A stretch of 64,000 nucleotides of DNA from Hofstenia miamia (GCA_900660155.1 CABFPE010000181.1:1105928-1169927), one strand, 5' to 3'. Numbered from the stretch's first letter, positions 1 through 13,215 are shown. Notes: generated by a model not told the origin, from the letters alone. A program made the numbers and translations.

Positions 1-322
1 CCTATTTTACTTAATTTTCCTTATTACTGATTTCTAAATTGAGTTTTTCATGAATATGTTTCTTCTTTTAGGAAGTTATTCTATCTTATTTGTAATCTTC
101 CTCTCAAAGTTCAGAAAAGAAAGACAACCTTCAGTAAAAGAAAACTTAAGGCAAGGGAATGTGAAGTTCTCATAAGGAAAAGTCCAACTCAAATTCTTGT
201 TTTAAAATTGAAGAAACTAACTATTGTAATGACTTCCTGTTGGTTACTTAGAATGATTTCTAATCAGTTAGATGAACTTAACATTGTATTCTTATACATC
301 AATACATAAATGAGGTTGTTAA
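1..322. other. AT-rich flank, no feature seen
   Basis: No open frame, RNA gene or inverted repeat stands out. It lies just outside the LTR that starts at 323, so it is flanking DNA on the 3' side of element B. Confidence 0.5.
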
Positions 323-1239
323 TGTAGAATCATGGGGCGTGTCTAGCAGCTCAAGCAGTATGAAGGTTGTGGAAGATTACCATCACTGAGAGTAACCCAT
401 ACTCTAACAAAACAAATGAAGATTGGTAGTTTGCCAATTTCACTGTAGAAAAAAGAAAGGAACCAAAACAATTTCCAAGAAGGCATTCCAGCTAGTGACC
501 AATTTACATGGCATCACACTGAAACCAAATCTTTAGAAACCATCCTTATCAGCCAAGGTGCTAATTGTGTGTCTCAAGTTTAATTTCTAGCTCAATAAAA
601 CAAATTTAGCTCAATGTTTGTTATCTCAGCTAATGTAATAAGATATTAATAACATGTAATTATCATGTATTTGTGTATGCCAGCAGCATAATATATTTGC
701 ATAGTGTGATGTTTAAAGTGCATGTACAATTGATCAAATTAAAGTTATTTTATTTCCTATACCTATATGTAGCCTTAAAGCAACCACAATATGGGCTCAC
801 ATCTGTCAAGGAGCAAGTTATCACCCCAGGCACAGCAGAGTTCCTCCCACATTATCACCAGATCTTACAGTTCCATTATCATGAAATCAATACCAGATCT
901 AAAAAGGTTAGCAGTATAATAAATGATAGAAAAGCAAACATTATCCAGTGAGAATGAGATTTATTTGACAATTGCAACAATAAGTTCCCTAATTTATACA
1001 GAGAAAATGTAAATATTTACCTTTTACAAAATTCACTTATTTCCCTCACAAATTGAACAAGCAATTTACATGTAATCTTAATCAAGGGGACAATTATAAT
1101 AAATTTGAAAACAAAGTTCAAAACACTGAAAATCAATAAAAATCAATAAGTTAGCAATGGAAATAGCACTGAATTAATTAAAGATAGTGGTAATAAGTAA
1201 AAAATAATTAAAAAATAAAGGGCTCTGAGTGACTCTACA
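323..1239 (-). repeat. LTR of element B (type-2 LTR)
   Basis: On the minus strand it begins TGTAGAGTCA and ends TGATTCTACA, so both ends are TG...CA with a short inverted repeat. A purine run (GGGGGG, plus 1241-1246 as cccccc) lies just before its minus-strand start, as a polypurine tract would. A TATAAATTAGGG promoter-like block sits near 984-999. The same blocks occur in the solo LTR at 49432-50396. Confidence 0.75.
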
Positions 1240-2800
1240 TGCCCCCCATTGCACAGTTGGGCTTGTGGTAACAGTTGGACAGTAGGACCACACAACAGCT
1301 TTTTGGCTTCTTCAACCATTTCCTTTGCCAGCACATCATCCCAAGACAAAACCTCTGTGTACTGTGGTCACCAAGTTACTTGCATAAGGGCTTCCCATTG
1401 TATGACAGTTTCACTGTGTAGCCTGAAATACTTTAGCTCTGGTAGCCAAGAACTAATGGGGCAATTACATTGTAAGACGCTCAATCTCTGGGTGAATGTA
1501 TCATATATGCATTCATATAACCAGAGGCCCTTGAGGGCAATGAGAAGTGTTATTAGGGCACTGGTGTCAGATGTGTGTGCGTCTTCAGCACTGATTCCCA
1601 TATCAGGGTAGAAGTGGAGAAAGACCTCCCATAAGGATCCCATACGTGTGGTGTGATCTTCTTGCACATGAGTAGACCAGTGTAAATGAGCTTTTTGGAT
1701 GAAATGATGTGAGTGTTATACATACTCATTGGTCTATATGAACTGCTGTATAAGACTGTAAAATTCTCCATGCAAAAGTGTAAGTATTCGACTTCTTCCA
1801 GGATGTTGTCTTGGTACTCCTCCTTTAAAAACATGACAAGGCGAATTTTCTCCACTTTATCAAGTCAATAGGCGATTTCTATTTTTCCATGATCTTTGGG
1901 TGAGGTTTCCTCATTTACATGAAAAAAGTAGACAATTAACAGGTTGTCAAAATCAATGTTAACACACCGAATTTTCTTGATTTTTTCCTTACTGTTTAAA
2001 AGTTGGCACAGGTGGGACAGGTGGAAGTCTTCATCAAACATAGTGTGGACTGTGATTCACCAATATGGTCATGCCATGCCAGCTAACATCTTGGAGTCAT
2101 AGCAAATAATAGTGTTAATTTTGGACCTATGCTCTGCATCAATAATAAAAGGAATAACATCAACAGAACAAGTTAGGTTATTGGTGTTGAAAGTCCATCA
2201 CAGCTTGTTTCAAGTCTCCTCAGATAGATAATCAAAAACCAAATTAACTGCCTTTTGTGTAGCAATGAAGTACAGATTTAGAATCTCATCTCCAACCTTA
2301 GATGTCTTTGCTTTTCTTTCCTCTGTTTTGTGGAATCTAACACTAGTTGAATCATGGGAGAAAGGAGCGGGACTAAAAGGGGGTTTTGAGTCAACTTGGG
2401 ATGGGGTTATGTTAGTAAGTTGAGCAAAAGGCACTCTAAGCTTCTTGGTGTCCCACACAGAGAGTTGTCTCTGTGTATAGTCATCTGAGGTCTGCTCCTG
2501 GTCAGAGAGTTGTCTCCAAACTTAGTTGCGGGAAATCTGCTCCCAAGGAGAGAGTTGTCTCCCCTCATAGTGGTGGCTGCTACTACTGGAGTCCTCTGCT
2601 GGGCACTCGCACTTTCATGAGGTGCTTTCATCTACTCTTCTCAGTGTTGTTGCTTGGTTCATCTTGTCTTGCAGGTTCATCCATCTTCAAACACAGCATC
2701 TGGTTGGTGGATGGTTTTCTGATCTCTTCATGGTTGCTAAATAATGATATAAGATTAAGGTCCCAATCCTGGGTACTTAGATGATCTAAATATCTCTGAT
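1240..2800 (-). pseudogene. Extra 3' coding region of element B
   Basis: Decayed coding sequence between the integrase end and the LTR. Short frames near 2210-2458, 1553-1855 and 1368-1667 resemble, in the same order, the extra region of element A at 8040-4790. No conserved domain is recognised. It is broken in many places. Confidence 0.6.
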
Positions 2801-2810
2801 TTCTAGCTTT

Positions 2811-3971
2811 TCATTTAGGCAAAACATGAGTAGCTATAGTGTTGCTACTACTACCAAGGTTACTATTGTATTCAACCTGTGTAAGGTCGTCTTCCTCATA
2901 TTCAGTGAGGTTATCATAATATTCAATCTCATTTAAACTGTCATTGACTATGGAAAACTCATTATTATTGTTGATGACTGCATTATGTATATCTTTAATG
3001 ATTTGTCTAAGTTGCTGAAAGTGGGTGACCTTACCATTATTTAGTAAGTACTGGTGGTGATCTAACACTTTTGTTATGATAAAAGGTCCCTGCCAATTAG
3101 TGGCAAGTTTCTGCAACTGATTGGTGTCAGTAATCTGATGGGGAAAATAAGCAAAGATGGAATCTCCTTGCTTGTGATGTTCACTGTACAATTTCTTATC
3201 AAAGTTCCTTCTCTTGGGAATAACTGATTGGTTTGTATTCCAGCAGACAGTGAGGTGCACTTCCTGGAATTCTTGCAGCATCTGGTTCACAAAATTCTCC
3301 AAGGTGGGTTCATTTTAATCTGGGAACACCTTGCGGCCAAACATAGCCTTGAAAGGGCTCACTTTGGAGGTGGAGTGAATGGCTGTGTTGTAGAAGAATT
3401 CTACTGCCTCTATTACTTGTCTTAAATTTTGGCCAGCAGCATGGGCTAAGGCTACTCTGATCAGCTTAATGATAGTTTGATTTAGTCACTTGATGACACC
3501 ATTCAATTGAAGATGATACACAGTGGTAAAGTTGTGCACAATTTCTAGTTCTTTCATAAGGGGGGCCATCAGGTTATTCTCAAATTGAGGACCATGGTCA
3601 GAAACCAATCTTTCCATAGGTCTGAGTTTGAAGATCCACTCCTTTGTGACCTTTTCTCATATGACTTCTGCTGTGGTATTGTTGAGCAGGATGAGTGTCA
3701 CATATTTTGTGAAATGGTCTATCAGGACCAGAAGGTACTAAAAACCCTCTTCATCTCTTGATACTTTCTCTATGTCCATATGGACTACTTTGTTGGTTCT
3801 TTCAGCAACCTGACTATGGAGCTTGGCTCTCTGTTCTATAAAGTGTCTGGCTCCCTGAAGCAGATTGCTTCACACTTGTCTATTACATCCTGAATGGTAG
3901 CTCTTATACCTATCATGACATATTGGGCATTAAAAGTTTGCTCAGTCTGTATGATACCTAGGTGACCTCAT
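2811..3971 (-). pseudogene. Integrase end of element B
   Basis: The frame at 2811-3302 reads as the C-terminal part of a Ty3-type integrase (a GPF..TKVLDHHQYLL stretch followed by an acidic tail). The sequence on to 3971 matches the integrase core and zinc-finger side of elements A and D. Broken. Confidence 0.7.
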
Positions 3972-4786
3972 TGTAACATCCTCCACCTGGCCCTATTTGT
4001 ACAGTGTATTATTGTTAATAACCATCTGTTGATAAATGGCGGGTGAGGATTTACTGAATTAGTAAACTGCCAGACGTTTCCTCTTTGTTTAACTAGTTAG
4101 GTTAACTGAGAACTAATCATCATTGTTTAGGTGATGAAGCCATGTGACATCTCTTCATTAATCATCTGTGGGCTACTGCCCGAAGCCGATCTCCACACCA
4201 CAGCTCCTCTCCTTCATGAATGATTGACCAAGTCCACTGCACCATCTCAGCTCAATGGGAATTAGTTATGTGTACCCTGCATTAGCTCAGTGCATGTACT
4301 CATGTCAAGATGTAACTGACTTAAACTCAATTTTGTAAAGTGTTTGTTGGATTGAATAAGTAAAGCAACTGGACGTTGACACTAACTGCAATTAGTTAAT
4401 ATTAGAGTAGCCATTATCGTAAAATTACTGGCTTTAGCAATTAATTCATATGTTGCAGTTTTCCTACACTTACATTTAATAACGTACATGTAAAGTCATT
4501 TATTCGGTCGATTATAGTCAAGTCTCCTACTATTAGTAATAAAGATATATTCCTAATGTTTGGCTATACAGCCATTTCAAGCATCTATTAAAATGTACAT
4601 GTATAGATCAATAGTCAGACTAAGCAAGAATTGAAAATCTCCTATCCTAACTTGGTTGCATATTACAAAATGAATAAGATAATTCATTAAATTTTACAAT
4701 CATATTTCTGATTATATTTAATCACTGTTAATCATTTGATGTGGATCTCTTTTGTTTGCAGCTTATTCTTTTTGGGTGATGCTACA
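3972..4786 (-). repeat. 3' LTR of element A (type-1 LTR)
   Basis: On the minus strand it runs from TGTAGCATCACCC (4786) to GGATGTTACA (3972), a TG...CA repeat of 815 bases. A purine-rich GAGGAGGG lies immediately upstream, like a polypurine tract. It matches 15367-16017 over about 646 bases. The first 150 or so bases (GTGTAGCATCA, AAATAAGCTGCAAA, ATGCAACCAAG) match the LTR of element D at 51652 onward. Confidence 0.8.
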
Positions 4787-4789
4787 CGC

Positions 4790-7700
4790 CCTCCTCAGCT
4801 TGCGTTATGGACAGCACTGGTTGCTCCCCATGCACGAGAGTGTCTGCTTTTCGTATAAGTGACTCCGCCTCAGAATCTTCCCATGTTATCATCGCGTATT
4901 CAGATTGCTTTGACATTTTTAATACTGCCTCACATTTGGTAGTAACGGTGTTTGCATATTTCAGGAATCAAGTCTCTCTGATATTCTCCGCTATAGGTGT
5001 CATCTCTCGCAATTTGTTCATCTTTCGTGAGAAAATTTCAAAGTATTTCTCATATAAGCGAATGCCTTTTATTGCTATTAGGAGCGTCATTTGCGCATCG
5101 GCTTTGCATGTGTGGGCTAGATCTGCTCTCATCTGTGTATTCAGATAAAAGAAAGTAAAGACCTTTCATAGGCTGTGCGTGTTCGCTACATCTTTATAGA
5201 AAAAGCTGATGTTATCCACTACTTCTTGCTCTGATATCTCGCCAGGATCATTTTTTCCAATGCGCATCATAGTGACAATCTCCACTCTTTTCGTTACGTC
5301 GTAGTAGCAATACTTTTGTTCCCACATATCAGTCCATACAATATTGTTAACTCCCGAAAACAGCATAACTGCCCGCGGCTGGCGTTTCTCTATTTCATCC
5401 CTCAGTTCTTGGAGTTGGATGTGTATTGCTCTTCCCCTTGTATATAGCTGATCTGGGGTGATGTTTCCTTCTATGTAAATGCGTTCTTTATTGTCATTAT
5501 CTAGCAATATCTTTTTCGTTCTCTTGTAATCCTCCCGTTCTGTCATCTCTACGGCTTTACATTGTGAGTTCATGTATGATTTATATTCATGTAGAAATGC
5601 TTTTGCTGGTCGTACCTCTTTTGGGAGTCTCCATCTTGGCAGTACCATAGGTATTGCAATCATTTTTGGCAGTGTACATAGTAAGATCTTTGTATTGACA
5701 AGTCTCTCAATTTCATCATAAGTGCCTGTTGTGTTAGATGCTGTTGCTAAACAAATGGTGGCAGGGTAGTTCATTTTCGCTTCTGGGATTGTCTCCCAAA
5801 ATGATTGCGTTAATCCCCGTTTGCTTAATTTCATTCGTATGTGTTCTTGTATGTCAATTTTCGATGTTATGCATTCAACGTCAACCGCAATCTGGTTGAA
5901 TGGCTTCAATAGTTCTTCTAGTTCTGTGCGCATAAATGCTTTGGTGAACATTAATTTCATTGTTGCGACCATTTGTTGTTCCCTTATTCTCTGGTAGTTT
6001 CTTTCTGCTATCTCCTTCTTTTCCTTTGTTACTTTTATTTCTACCAGGAATTGCTCATCGTCAGTGTGAATCCATTCGATTGTGCTATCTTGGCTTGTGT
6101 CTCCCCACTTTTCAATGTTTATTTTATCAATCATTGTCTGTGTCTTTGGGGATAGTAACAACTGTGATGAGGTTAGTAGTAGTTCCTCCTTAATGATTTC
6201 CTGTTGTGTTTTTGTCACCATTTCACATATCTCTACTGGTGTTGTTATTCCTCCTTTCTTTAGCATTTCGGCTCTTTTAATTATTTTTGTAAATGTGCAT
6301 CGCAGGCTGTTTCTGGCATGACGTTTCATATTCTCGTCTATCACTTGTTGCACGTTTTTCTGTTTCAGTAATTGTCTTACGTCCTTAGTGTTGACTAATC
6401 TGCTTTTGATTATTTTCTTTGTGGTTATCCATGGTTGATTTTGCAGTTGTTTTAGTCATGTTTCAGATGTTGCACCCCACATGTACTTTCGCATGGGTTC
6501 TTCAAATATTTGTATCTCACTTGGGCATATCCCTGTGATGTTGGCTAGTTCTACTATCGACATTCTTCCTGTTGGGTGATGCTTCGTTATCAGTCTACTT
6601 ATTAGTTTCTCCATCGTCTGCATCAGTTTCTCGTTTTTGTTTGGGGATTCGATTTTTTCAACGTGTCCTTTCAGTATCCAGTTTTTTGTCTGCGTATTCA
6701 TTGGTGATAACGCGATCTCGAACTTTTTCGCCTTTGTGAGTTTTATTCTTTGGTTCCTTGTTATGGGTAACCTGAGATCTTTCTCTTCTGTGAGCCATAT
6801 TGCTAACAGCCATGCGGATGTTCTGTATCTAATTTCCGGCGTGTTCTTTTCCTCTAATATGAGTTTTTGAAAATCCTTTTTTGTATTCAGTTCATATGCT
6901 CGATTGATTTCTGCCAATACCATCTCTACTGTTTTGTGGTATTTGCGCGCTGGTGCTTCTATTCTGATCTCGGGCCATGATTCATCTATTTTCTTCTGCA
7001 ATTTCATGTTCGCCCAAACTTTCTGAATTTCTTTAAAATGCTCCTGGCGTTGAGTCATGCTGCATTTGATAAATAATGTCATGGCTTTTTCTAGTCCTTC
7101 ATTTTGTTGTAGCATTTCCACTGTTTTTGTTTGTTGGAAAAGATCTATTGCTATACTATTATCTATCATGATTCCATATATCTGCGCCCAATAATCAATT
7201 TGTAAGTCAAAACGAATTATCTCGGAGATTGTGAACTCTTTCTTCTCCCATGGGAAAAAATTTTCTGTTCGTAATACCATATCTTTTAGATATTTTGGTA
7301 ATTCCTCCAGATTTTCTCTCATTACTATGATGACTATTCTTATCTGCTGTACTCTCACCATTTGTACTGTTTGATCAATCTGTTTTTGTAGATGCTTGGT
7401 GTATTCTTTTTCTCTTAACACGTATATGATTGTTGTTTTCTTCATCTAGATTTATCTCCGGAATCTTAGCTATCTGTTCTTTGTATGCCATCAGTGCTTG
7501 CGCCGTTTCCAATGTGAAATCTTCATTGAATGTCATGTGGATTGTGCTTCTCATATATGGCCTATTGATTTTGTTTAACTCCTGTGGATATCTTATTATT
7601 AAGTTAACTTTGGGCTGATTGTCTAAGTCTAGTAGTATTGCCAGATTGCTACCTTCCATTTTGGCGGTTTTCCTTATCAATGTTTTAGTTTCTGGAGATA

Positions 7701-8040
7701 GTTTCTCGAATGCATTATGCCGCATTTTTGTGGTTGCCATGAAATAAGGGTGCAACGTTTCCCTGTTGATTTTTGACATTCGCTTCTCTCTTTCTCTAGA
7801 TCTTACTGTACGCTCTGATGTTGTTTCTGAGGAGGCGTCTATTTGCCTCATCTGTAAAGGTAATCTGCTGGTGCTCGGTTCACAGTCCATAGGCTGTGAA
7901 CTTGTGCCACTGGTGTCAACTGATTTGCCCTTGAATCGGCTATCAGTTACGACCAATGGTACTTGACCAGCCATGGTTCTGGTGGAGATACCTTCAGCCT
8001 TGAATCGCTTCCAGATCTCCACAGTTCTTCCACCACTCAC
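4790..8040 (-). other. Extra 3' coding region of element A, unknown product
   Basis: About 3.2 kb of coding-like sequence between integrase and the 3' LTR, carried by frames at 7375-8040 (221 codons), 6456-7445 (329), 5166-6353 (395) and a further stretch down to about 4790. I recognise no domain. No signal peptide, long hydrophobic segment or glycoprotein-like cysteine pattern is seen, so it does not look like a typical envelope. It is rich in Lys, Glu and Ile. Blocks such as HPYFMAT, LFSGVNNI and YYDVTKRVEIVTMM recur in elements B and D (there LYFIAT and YYDVSRRVKIVTMI), so the protein was maintained in the family. The region is broken here; its function is unknown. Confidence 0.6.
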
Positions 8041-8212
8041 ACCTTCCCCTGGAACTCCGGTTGTTTCACCGCCCTTGAATCGGCGAGGTGATCCCCCAGA
8101 AGGAAAGTTAAGCTGTGAAGAGGCCGATTGTCCCTTCGTATCTCTGCCCTTGAATCGGCCTTGAGTACTACTAGGACGCCTCTTAACTCTGCGTCATTTA
8201 TTGACCATCTCC

Positions 8213-9540
8213 TCATTCTCGTCCCTTCTGCCCTTGAATCAACATCCGGTTTGAGAACTCCTGCGCACTCGCCTCCTCATGTTCGTGGTCAGGATTCCAT
8301 TGGTTGGTTGATTTCGCCTTACTCGTTTCCTTAGTGGTTGATGCATCCTTCTCTAATTTCCTAAATGCAGTTATTAAATCTATATCCCATGTTTCAGGGT
8401 TATATATAGTTTTATTTCTTGCAGCCCTCTGCGGTTGCACTCTCCTTTCCAATTGTTCATTTCCAATATCCGCTGTGAATTCCTCCTCGAATTCCTCCTC
8501 TGGCAGACTATCTAAATCACACATATCGTACATAACCTCTTTGCTGTTAATTTGGCTTAACTTAAATTCGGCACTTCCGTCTATCTTTGTTTCTTCAATG
8601 TCTGCCATTGCTCTTTTTAAATTTTGGAAGTGCAGTAGTCTGTCGTTATCTAGCATGTATTCATTATTTGGCAATTCTTGCATTATTGTATGTGGTCCAG
8701 ACTGAACTGTTTTTAATTTGCGAACCTGAGTCATGTCTGTTAGTTTCATTGGTGTGAATGCATAGACTTTATTGCCTACTTTGTGCGCGTTCGTTATTCA
8801 AAGCTTTACTGTAGTCAGTATATTGCATTGATAGTGGTGTAGCTGCCTCTCTTCAGAACATTGCCTTAAATGGGGTGATTCCTGTTGTTGAGTGTACCAA
8901 CGTGTTGTAGAAATATTCTATCATCTCGATCACCTATCTCCATTTATTTCCGCCGATCCTCATTGTTGTTACTCTTATTAATTTTATCAGAGTTCTGTTT
9001 ATTCTTTCTACCACGCCGTTTCGCCTGTGGGTGGTATGCTGTAGTTCTTTCGCTCACTATCTCTAGAATTTTAGCCATTTCCTGAAATAGACCACTCTCG
9101 AATTGTGGTCCCTTATCTGGTATGATCATTTCCATTGGCCTGAATCGCAGTTTCCACTCCTTCATTACTATTTCTGCTGTGGTCTCCGCAGTTGTGTTTT
9201 TCATTGGGATCATCCTCGCATATTTCGTTAAGTTATCCACCATTACTAATAGGAATTGATACCCCTCATTGTCTTTTGATAGTTGTTCCAAGTTGATGTT
9301 GACTATTTCGTTCGGTTGTGTGGCTATTATCTTTTCCACCAGTGCTCTCTGTGTTGGGAATCCTTGACTGTTATGTAACAAAGATGTTCTGCATTTGTTA
9401 ATGATGTCTTTGATTACTTTTCTTACTGCTGTTGTTATAAATTGCCCATTGAATGTTTTCTCTGTTTGCTTTATTCCAAGGTGGCCTTTTTCATGTATCC
9501 GCCATATAAGATCTCTTTTGAAATACTCTGGTATCACAAT
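8213..9540 (-). pseudogene. Integrase of element A
   Basis: Reads as a Ty3-type integrase: a zinc-finger side with HEKGHLG and NKC (about 9500-9380), a core with LVMVDNLTKYARMIPM and PDKGPQFESGLFQ (about 9290-9080) ending in YHPQ, then a C-terminal part with GPHTIMQEL..NEYMLDN and an acidic tail (8749-8213). Known role of the family: joins the reverse-transcribed DNA to the host chromosome. Broken. Confidence 0.8.
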
Positions 9541-11310
9541 CCGATTGTTTTGTCCTTCAACATACAGTAACCCATTTCAGTTTGTTTTCCACTTGTAATG
9601 TTCAAAGTAACTTGCTGTTAGTTTCGATAGTGTCACTCGGGGTTCTTTCAGTTTCCTTATTATTTCATTGAGGATTACGTCGTCCTGTTGTTTTTCTATT
9701 ATCTCCTTTTCAGAGATTTCTTCCTTTATTATGATTGGTAGTACCATTTGACCTTTCTTGTCTACGTTGATCTCTGGTAGCTCTTCATATTGGTTGTGTG
9801 GTAGAAACTGGAATTGCTGTTTTTCTCCATCTATCTTTTCCGTGTCTCTTTGGTACTCTGGTAATGACGTCCAAAAGTCTGCGTTGCTATGTAAGGTGCC
9901 CTTCCAATGCTCTATTGTGAATGTAAACTCATTAAGATATTCTATCCATCGGGATACGATGCCCGATTTATCTCCCGAGAATTTTTTTAGCCACGCAAGG
10001 CTGCTGTTGTCAGTGTGTACTCAGAACTCTTTCCCGATCAAGAAGTGTCTGAACTTTCTGATACTCTCCACTAGAGCTAACATTTCCACTTTGGTGGAGC
10101 CATAATTCTCCTCGCTTGCCTGTAATTTACGGCTAAAGAATTGTATTAGTACTTCTTTCCCATTCTTCATTTGTCCCAGCATTGCTCCTATGGCCACCTT
10201 GCTTGCATCACAGTCTAATATGAATTGTTCATTATAATCCGGTGTATTAAGTGATGGCAGTTTCGCTAGTTCCTCCTTGATGTTATCCAGTTCCTCCTGT
10301 TCTTGCCATGTCCATATAAATGGTACCAATTTTCTCATGAGTTTTGTCATTTTCGCGGTTTTCCCTGCGATGTTGGGGATGAATGTGCCATAATAATTAA
10401 AGAAACCCATTATCCTTTGGATATCTTTCTTATTATTTGGTTTCTCTATTTTCCGTATCATCTCTCTTGCATTGTCTTTCATTGATATTCTGCATTTTTC
10501 TATCGTTCTTTCTAAGAAGATGATTTTCTCCTTTAGAATTTCGCATTTGTTGCCGTTTATTAGAAGTCCGGCTTTTCCAAGAATTGTCAATGTTCTGTCC
10601 AATTTCTCTATATGCTCTCTTATCATATCACTTGTTATGATTATGTCGTCTATGTATGCATTGATACCATCCTCCATTCTATGCATTTTGTTTTTCAGAA
10701 CTTTTGTTATATATTTTTGGAACGTTGCCGGCGCATTGCACAGTCCGAACGCCATGTAGATCCACTCATACAGCCTGTACGGTGTTATGAATGCTGTCTT
10801 CTCAATATCGTCTTCCTCCATCCGCACTTGCCAATATGCCTTGCACAAGTCTAATGTTGTAAAGTATTTGTGCTTGCTTGCTTCGTATAACATGTCCTCT
10901 ATTCTTGGCAGAGGGTAGGAATCTTTCTTCGTCACTTCATTCAGCTTTTGAAAGTCTATACATAGCCGGTATTTTTCTCCCTGCTTTACAAACACTGTTG
11001 GTGCTGCGTAGGGGCTCTCACTTGGTCATATGATTTTATTATCTATCAATTCTTCAAGTATGCAATTGTATTCGTCTTTCATTTGTTCGGGCACTCTTCT
11101 ACAGGGGAGTTTTATTGGCTTGTCGGTGGTTGTTACTATCTTGTGTTTCTCCCCTATTGCCTGCCCCACACTTATCTCTCCATAATTGAATATTTGTCTA
11201 TGTTTTCCTAGCATTTCTCTTAATAGTTGCATCTCGTCTTCATTCAGGTGCTGGTAGTTCTCACTCTCGATATCTGGGATCTTGTATTCATCATCAGTTG
11301 CTTTCATCCC
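9541..11310 (-). pseudogene. Reverse transcriptase and RNase H of element A
   Basis: The longest frame (10021-10995) holds RT motifs LCIDFQKLN, YPLPRIEDML, FTTLDLCKAYWQV, FGLCNAPATFQK and the active-site block YIDDIIIT near 10640. RNase H follows (FILDCDASKVAIGAMLGQ, HFLIGKEF, then WIEYLNEFTFTIEHWKG near 9900). The N-terminal RT side lies at 11026-11307. In this family the enzyme copies element RNA into DNA within particles. Broken. Confidence 0.85.
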
Positions 11311-11634
11311 AATGCCCTTGAATCAGCCCCTGGGAGTACTCGCGACTTGGATGGTGTTCGTCAACTTCCCCTTGAGTCGGCCATGTGGAGTACTTTTCGC
11401 TTCCACTTGTAAGTCCTCAAATCGACCATACAAGTCATTGGCTCCATCTTCGTCTTCCAATGCTTTCCAAATCAATCTAATGTTCGATTTCACATATTTT
11501 CCAAATATCCTGATGTGTGATTTCTTTAGGTTTACATTCTGATTTGTTGGGTTGAGAATTGGAATTTTACCCTTTCCATTTTTTACTGCACATATACTTG
11601 AAGGCATTGACACCCTTTTTGTGTTTATTCCTTT

Positions 11635-13215
11635 ATTCTCATAGATCATTACATCGGCTGTGATCGCTTCCTCTGTTCTGATCTCATACATTTTCCATTG
11701 ATGCGGCTGCAAATGTATGTCTTCCTGCAATTCAAACGTGATTGTTTTGTCTCTGCCCTGTTATTCTTCAATCTCAATCTCTTCCTCTTTGACTTTGATG
11801 GTTCTATCTGCCTAGTTGATAGTGCATTTGTTTTTTATGAGGAAGTCATCTCCCAAAATTATCTCATATGGTAGCATGTTATTGTGCGTATCTACTACTA
11901 CTAATGATTGCTTGAACATTGTGTTCGCCACTCTTAGCTGTACCACTTCGCATCGATATATTCACCAGATGCATTTATGAGTCTTTTGTTACACTTGGTG
12001 AGGTCCTCTCTTGAAAACCCTAACTTTGTTGTGCAGTTGTCCGTAATTATCGAAGTTGCCACTCCTGTATCAATGGTTGCTTTTATCATTATTCCATTAA
12101 CAGATATTGTCATTGTGTTCACCATATCCATGTTCGCCATAATCATTATTGCTGCGCGGTTTTTAGAAGTTGGTGCTCCACTTAGTTTTCTGATTCTTCT
12201 TCAGTTTGGGGTTCTTTGTTTGTGTCTTCCTCTGATTCTATTAAGTCTTCTTCTTCAAAGTACCCTTGCTCTTCCCCAATCATGTTTATTTGTTTGTGGC
12301 ACTCGTCTCTTTTATGTCCTTTCTTCCCACAATTATAACATTTCACGTCTTTTTCGCGAACCTTCTTCATTTTTTGGTCTCTGGTTTTTACTCTTATCGT
12401 TTTTTCCTGTTTGTCTGTCTCGTANATTCTCATAGATCATTACATCGGCTGTGATCGCTTCCTCTGTTCTGATCTCATACATTTTCCATTGATGCGGCTG
12501 CAAATGTATGTCTTCCTGCAATTCAAACGTGATTGTTTTGTCTCTGCCCTGTTATTCTTCAATCTCAATCTCTTCCTCTTTGACTTTGATGGTTCTATCT
12601 GCCTAGTTGATAGTGCATTTGTTTTTTATGAGGAAGTCATCTCCCAAAATTATCTCATATGGTAGCATGTTATTGTGCGTATCTACTACTACTAATGATT
12701 GCTTGAACATTGTGTTCGCCACTCTTAGCTGTACCACTTCGCATCGATATATTCACCAGATGCATTTATGAGTCTTTTGTTACACTTGGTGAGGTCCTCT
12801 CTTGAAAACCCTAACTTTGTTGTGCAGTTGTCCGTAATTATCGAAGTTGCCACTCCTGTATCAATGGTTGCTTTTATCATTATTCCATTAACAGATATTG
12901 TCATTGTGTTCACCATATCCATGTTCGCCATAATCATTATTGCTGCGCGGTTTTTAGAAGTTGGTGCTCCACTTAGTTTTCTGATTCTTCTTCAGTTTGG
13001 GGTTCTTTGTTTGTGTCTTCCTCTGATTCTATTAAGTCTTCTTCTTCAAAGTACCCTTGCTCTTCCCCAATCATGTTTATTTGTTTGTGGCACTCGTCTC
13101 TTTTATGTCCTTTCTTCCCACAATTATAACATTTCACGTCTTTTTCGCGAACCTTCTTCATTTTTTGGTCTCTGGTTTTTACTCTTATCGTTTTTTCCTG
13201 TTTGTCTGTCTCGTA
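11635..13215. repeat. Exact 790-bp duplication joined by one N
   Basis: Bases 11635-12424 recur as 12426-13215 at a constant offset of 791, separated by a single N at 12425. A shorter exact copy of part of it (227 bases) lies at 13440-13666, bounded by single Ns at 13439 and 13667. Overlapping contig ends that were not merged would give this pattern, so I read it as an assembly artefact. Confidence 0.85.
11934..12146 (-). pseudogene. Aspartic protease of element A
   Basis: A retropepsin-like stretch: ATIDTGVATSII with the DTG active-site triad, then LGFSREDL. The same stretch appears again at 12725-12937 because the assembly repeats this segment exactly. Element D has the equivalent region at 40410-40802. 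Fossil, part of a broken element. Confidence 0.7.

Larger units (their letters stand above)
323..3971 (-). mobile_element. Ty3-like LTR retrotransposon B, 3' part
   Basis: An old, broken, minus-strand LTR element, truncated at its 5' side where element A begins. Reading down the minus strand it keeps the integrase end (about 3971-2811), an extra coding region (about 2460-1240) and one LTR (323-1239). The integrase part is similar to that of elements A and D, including an HLGI..TE.TF zinc-finger-side stretch. The extra region aligns by eye with the same region of A: a LYFIAT block near 2270 matches HPYFMAT of A near 7740. Many interruptions are present. The 5' LTR, gag and RT are absent from this side of A. 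Confidence 0.8.

Noticed and set aside
4790-8040. Reading the extra coding region of element A as a retroviral envelope
   Set aside because: No signal peptide, membrane segment, cysteine pattern or fusion-peptide-like stretch is visible.
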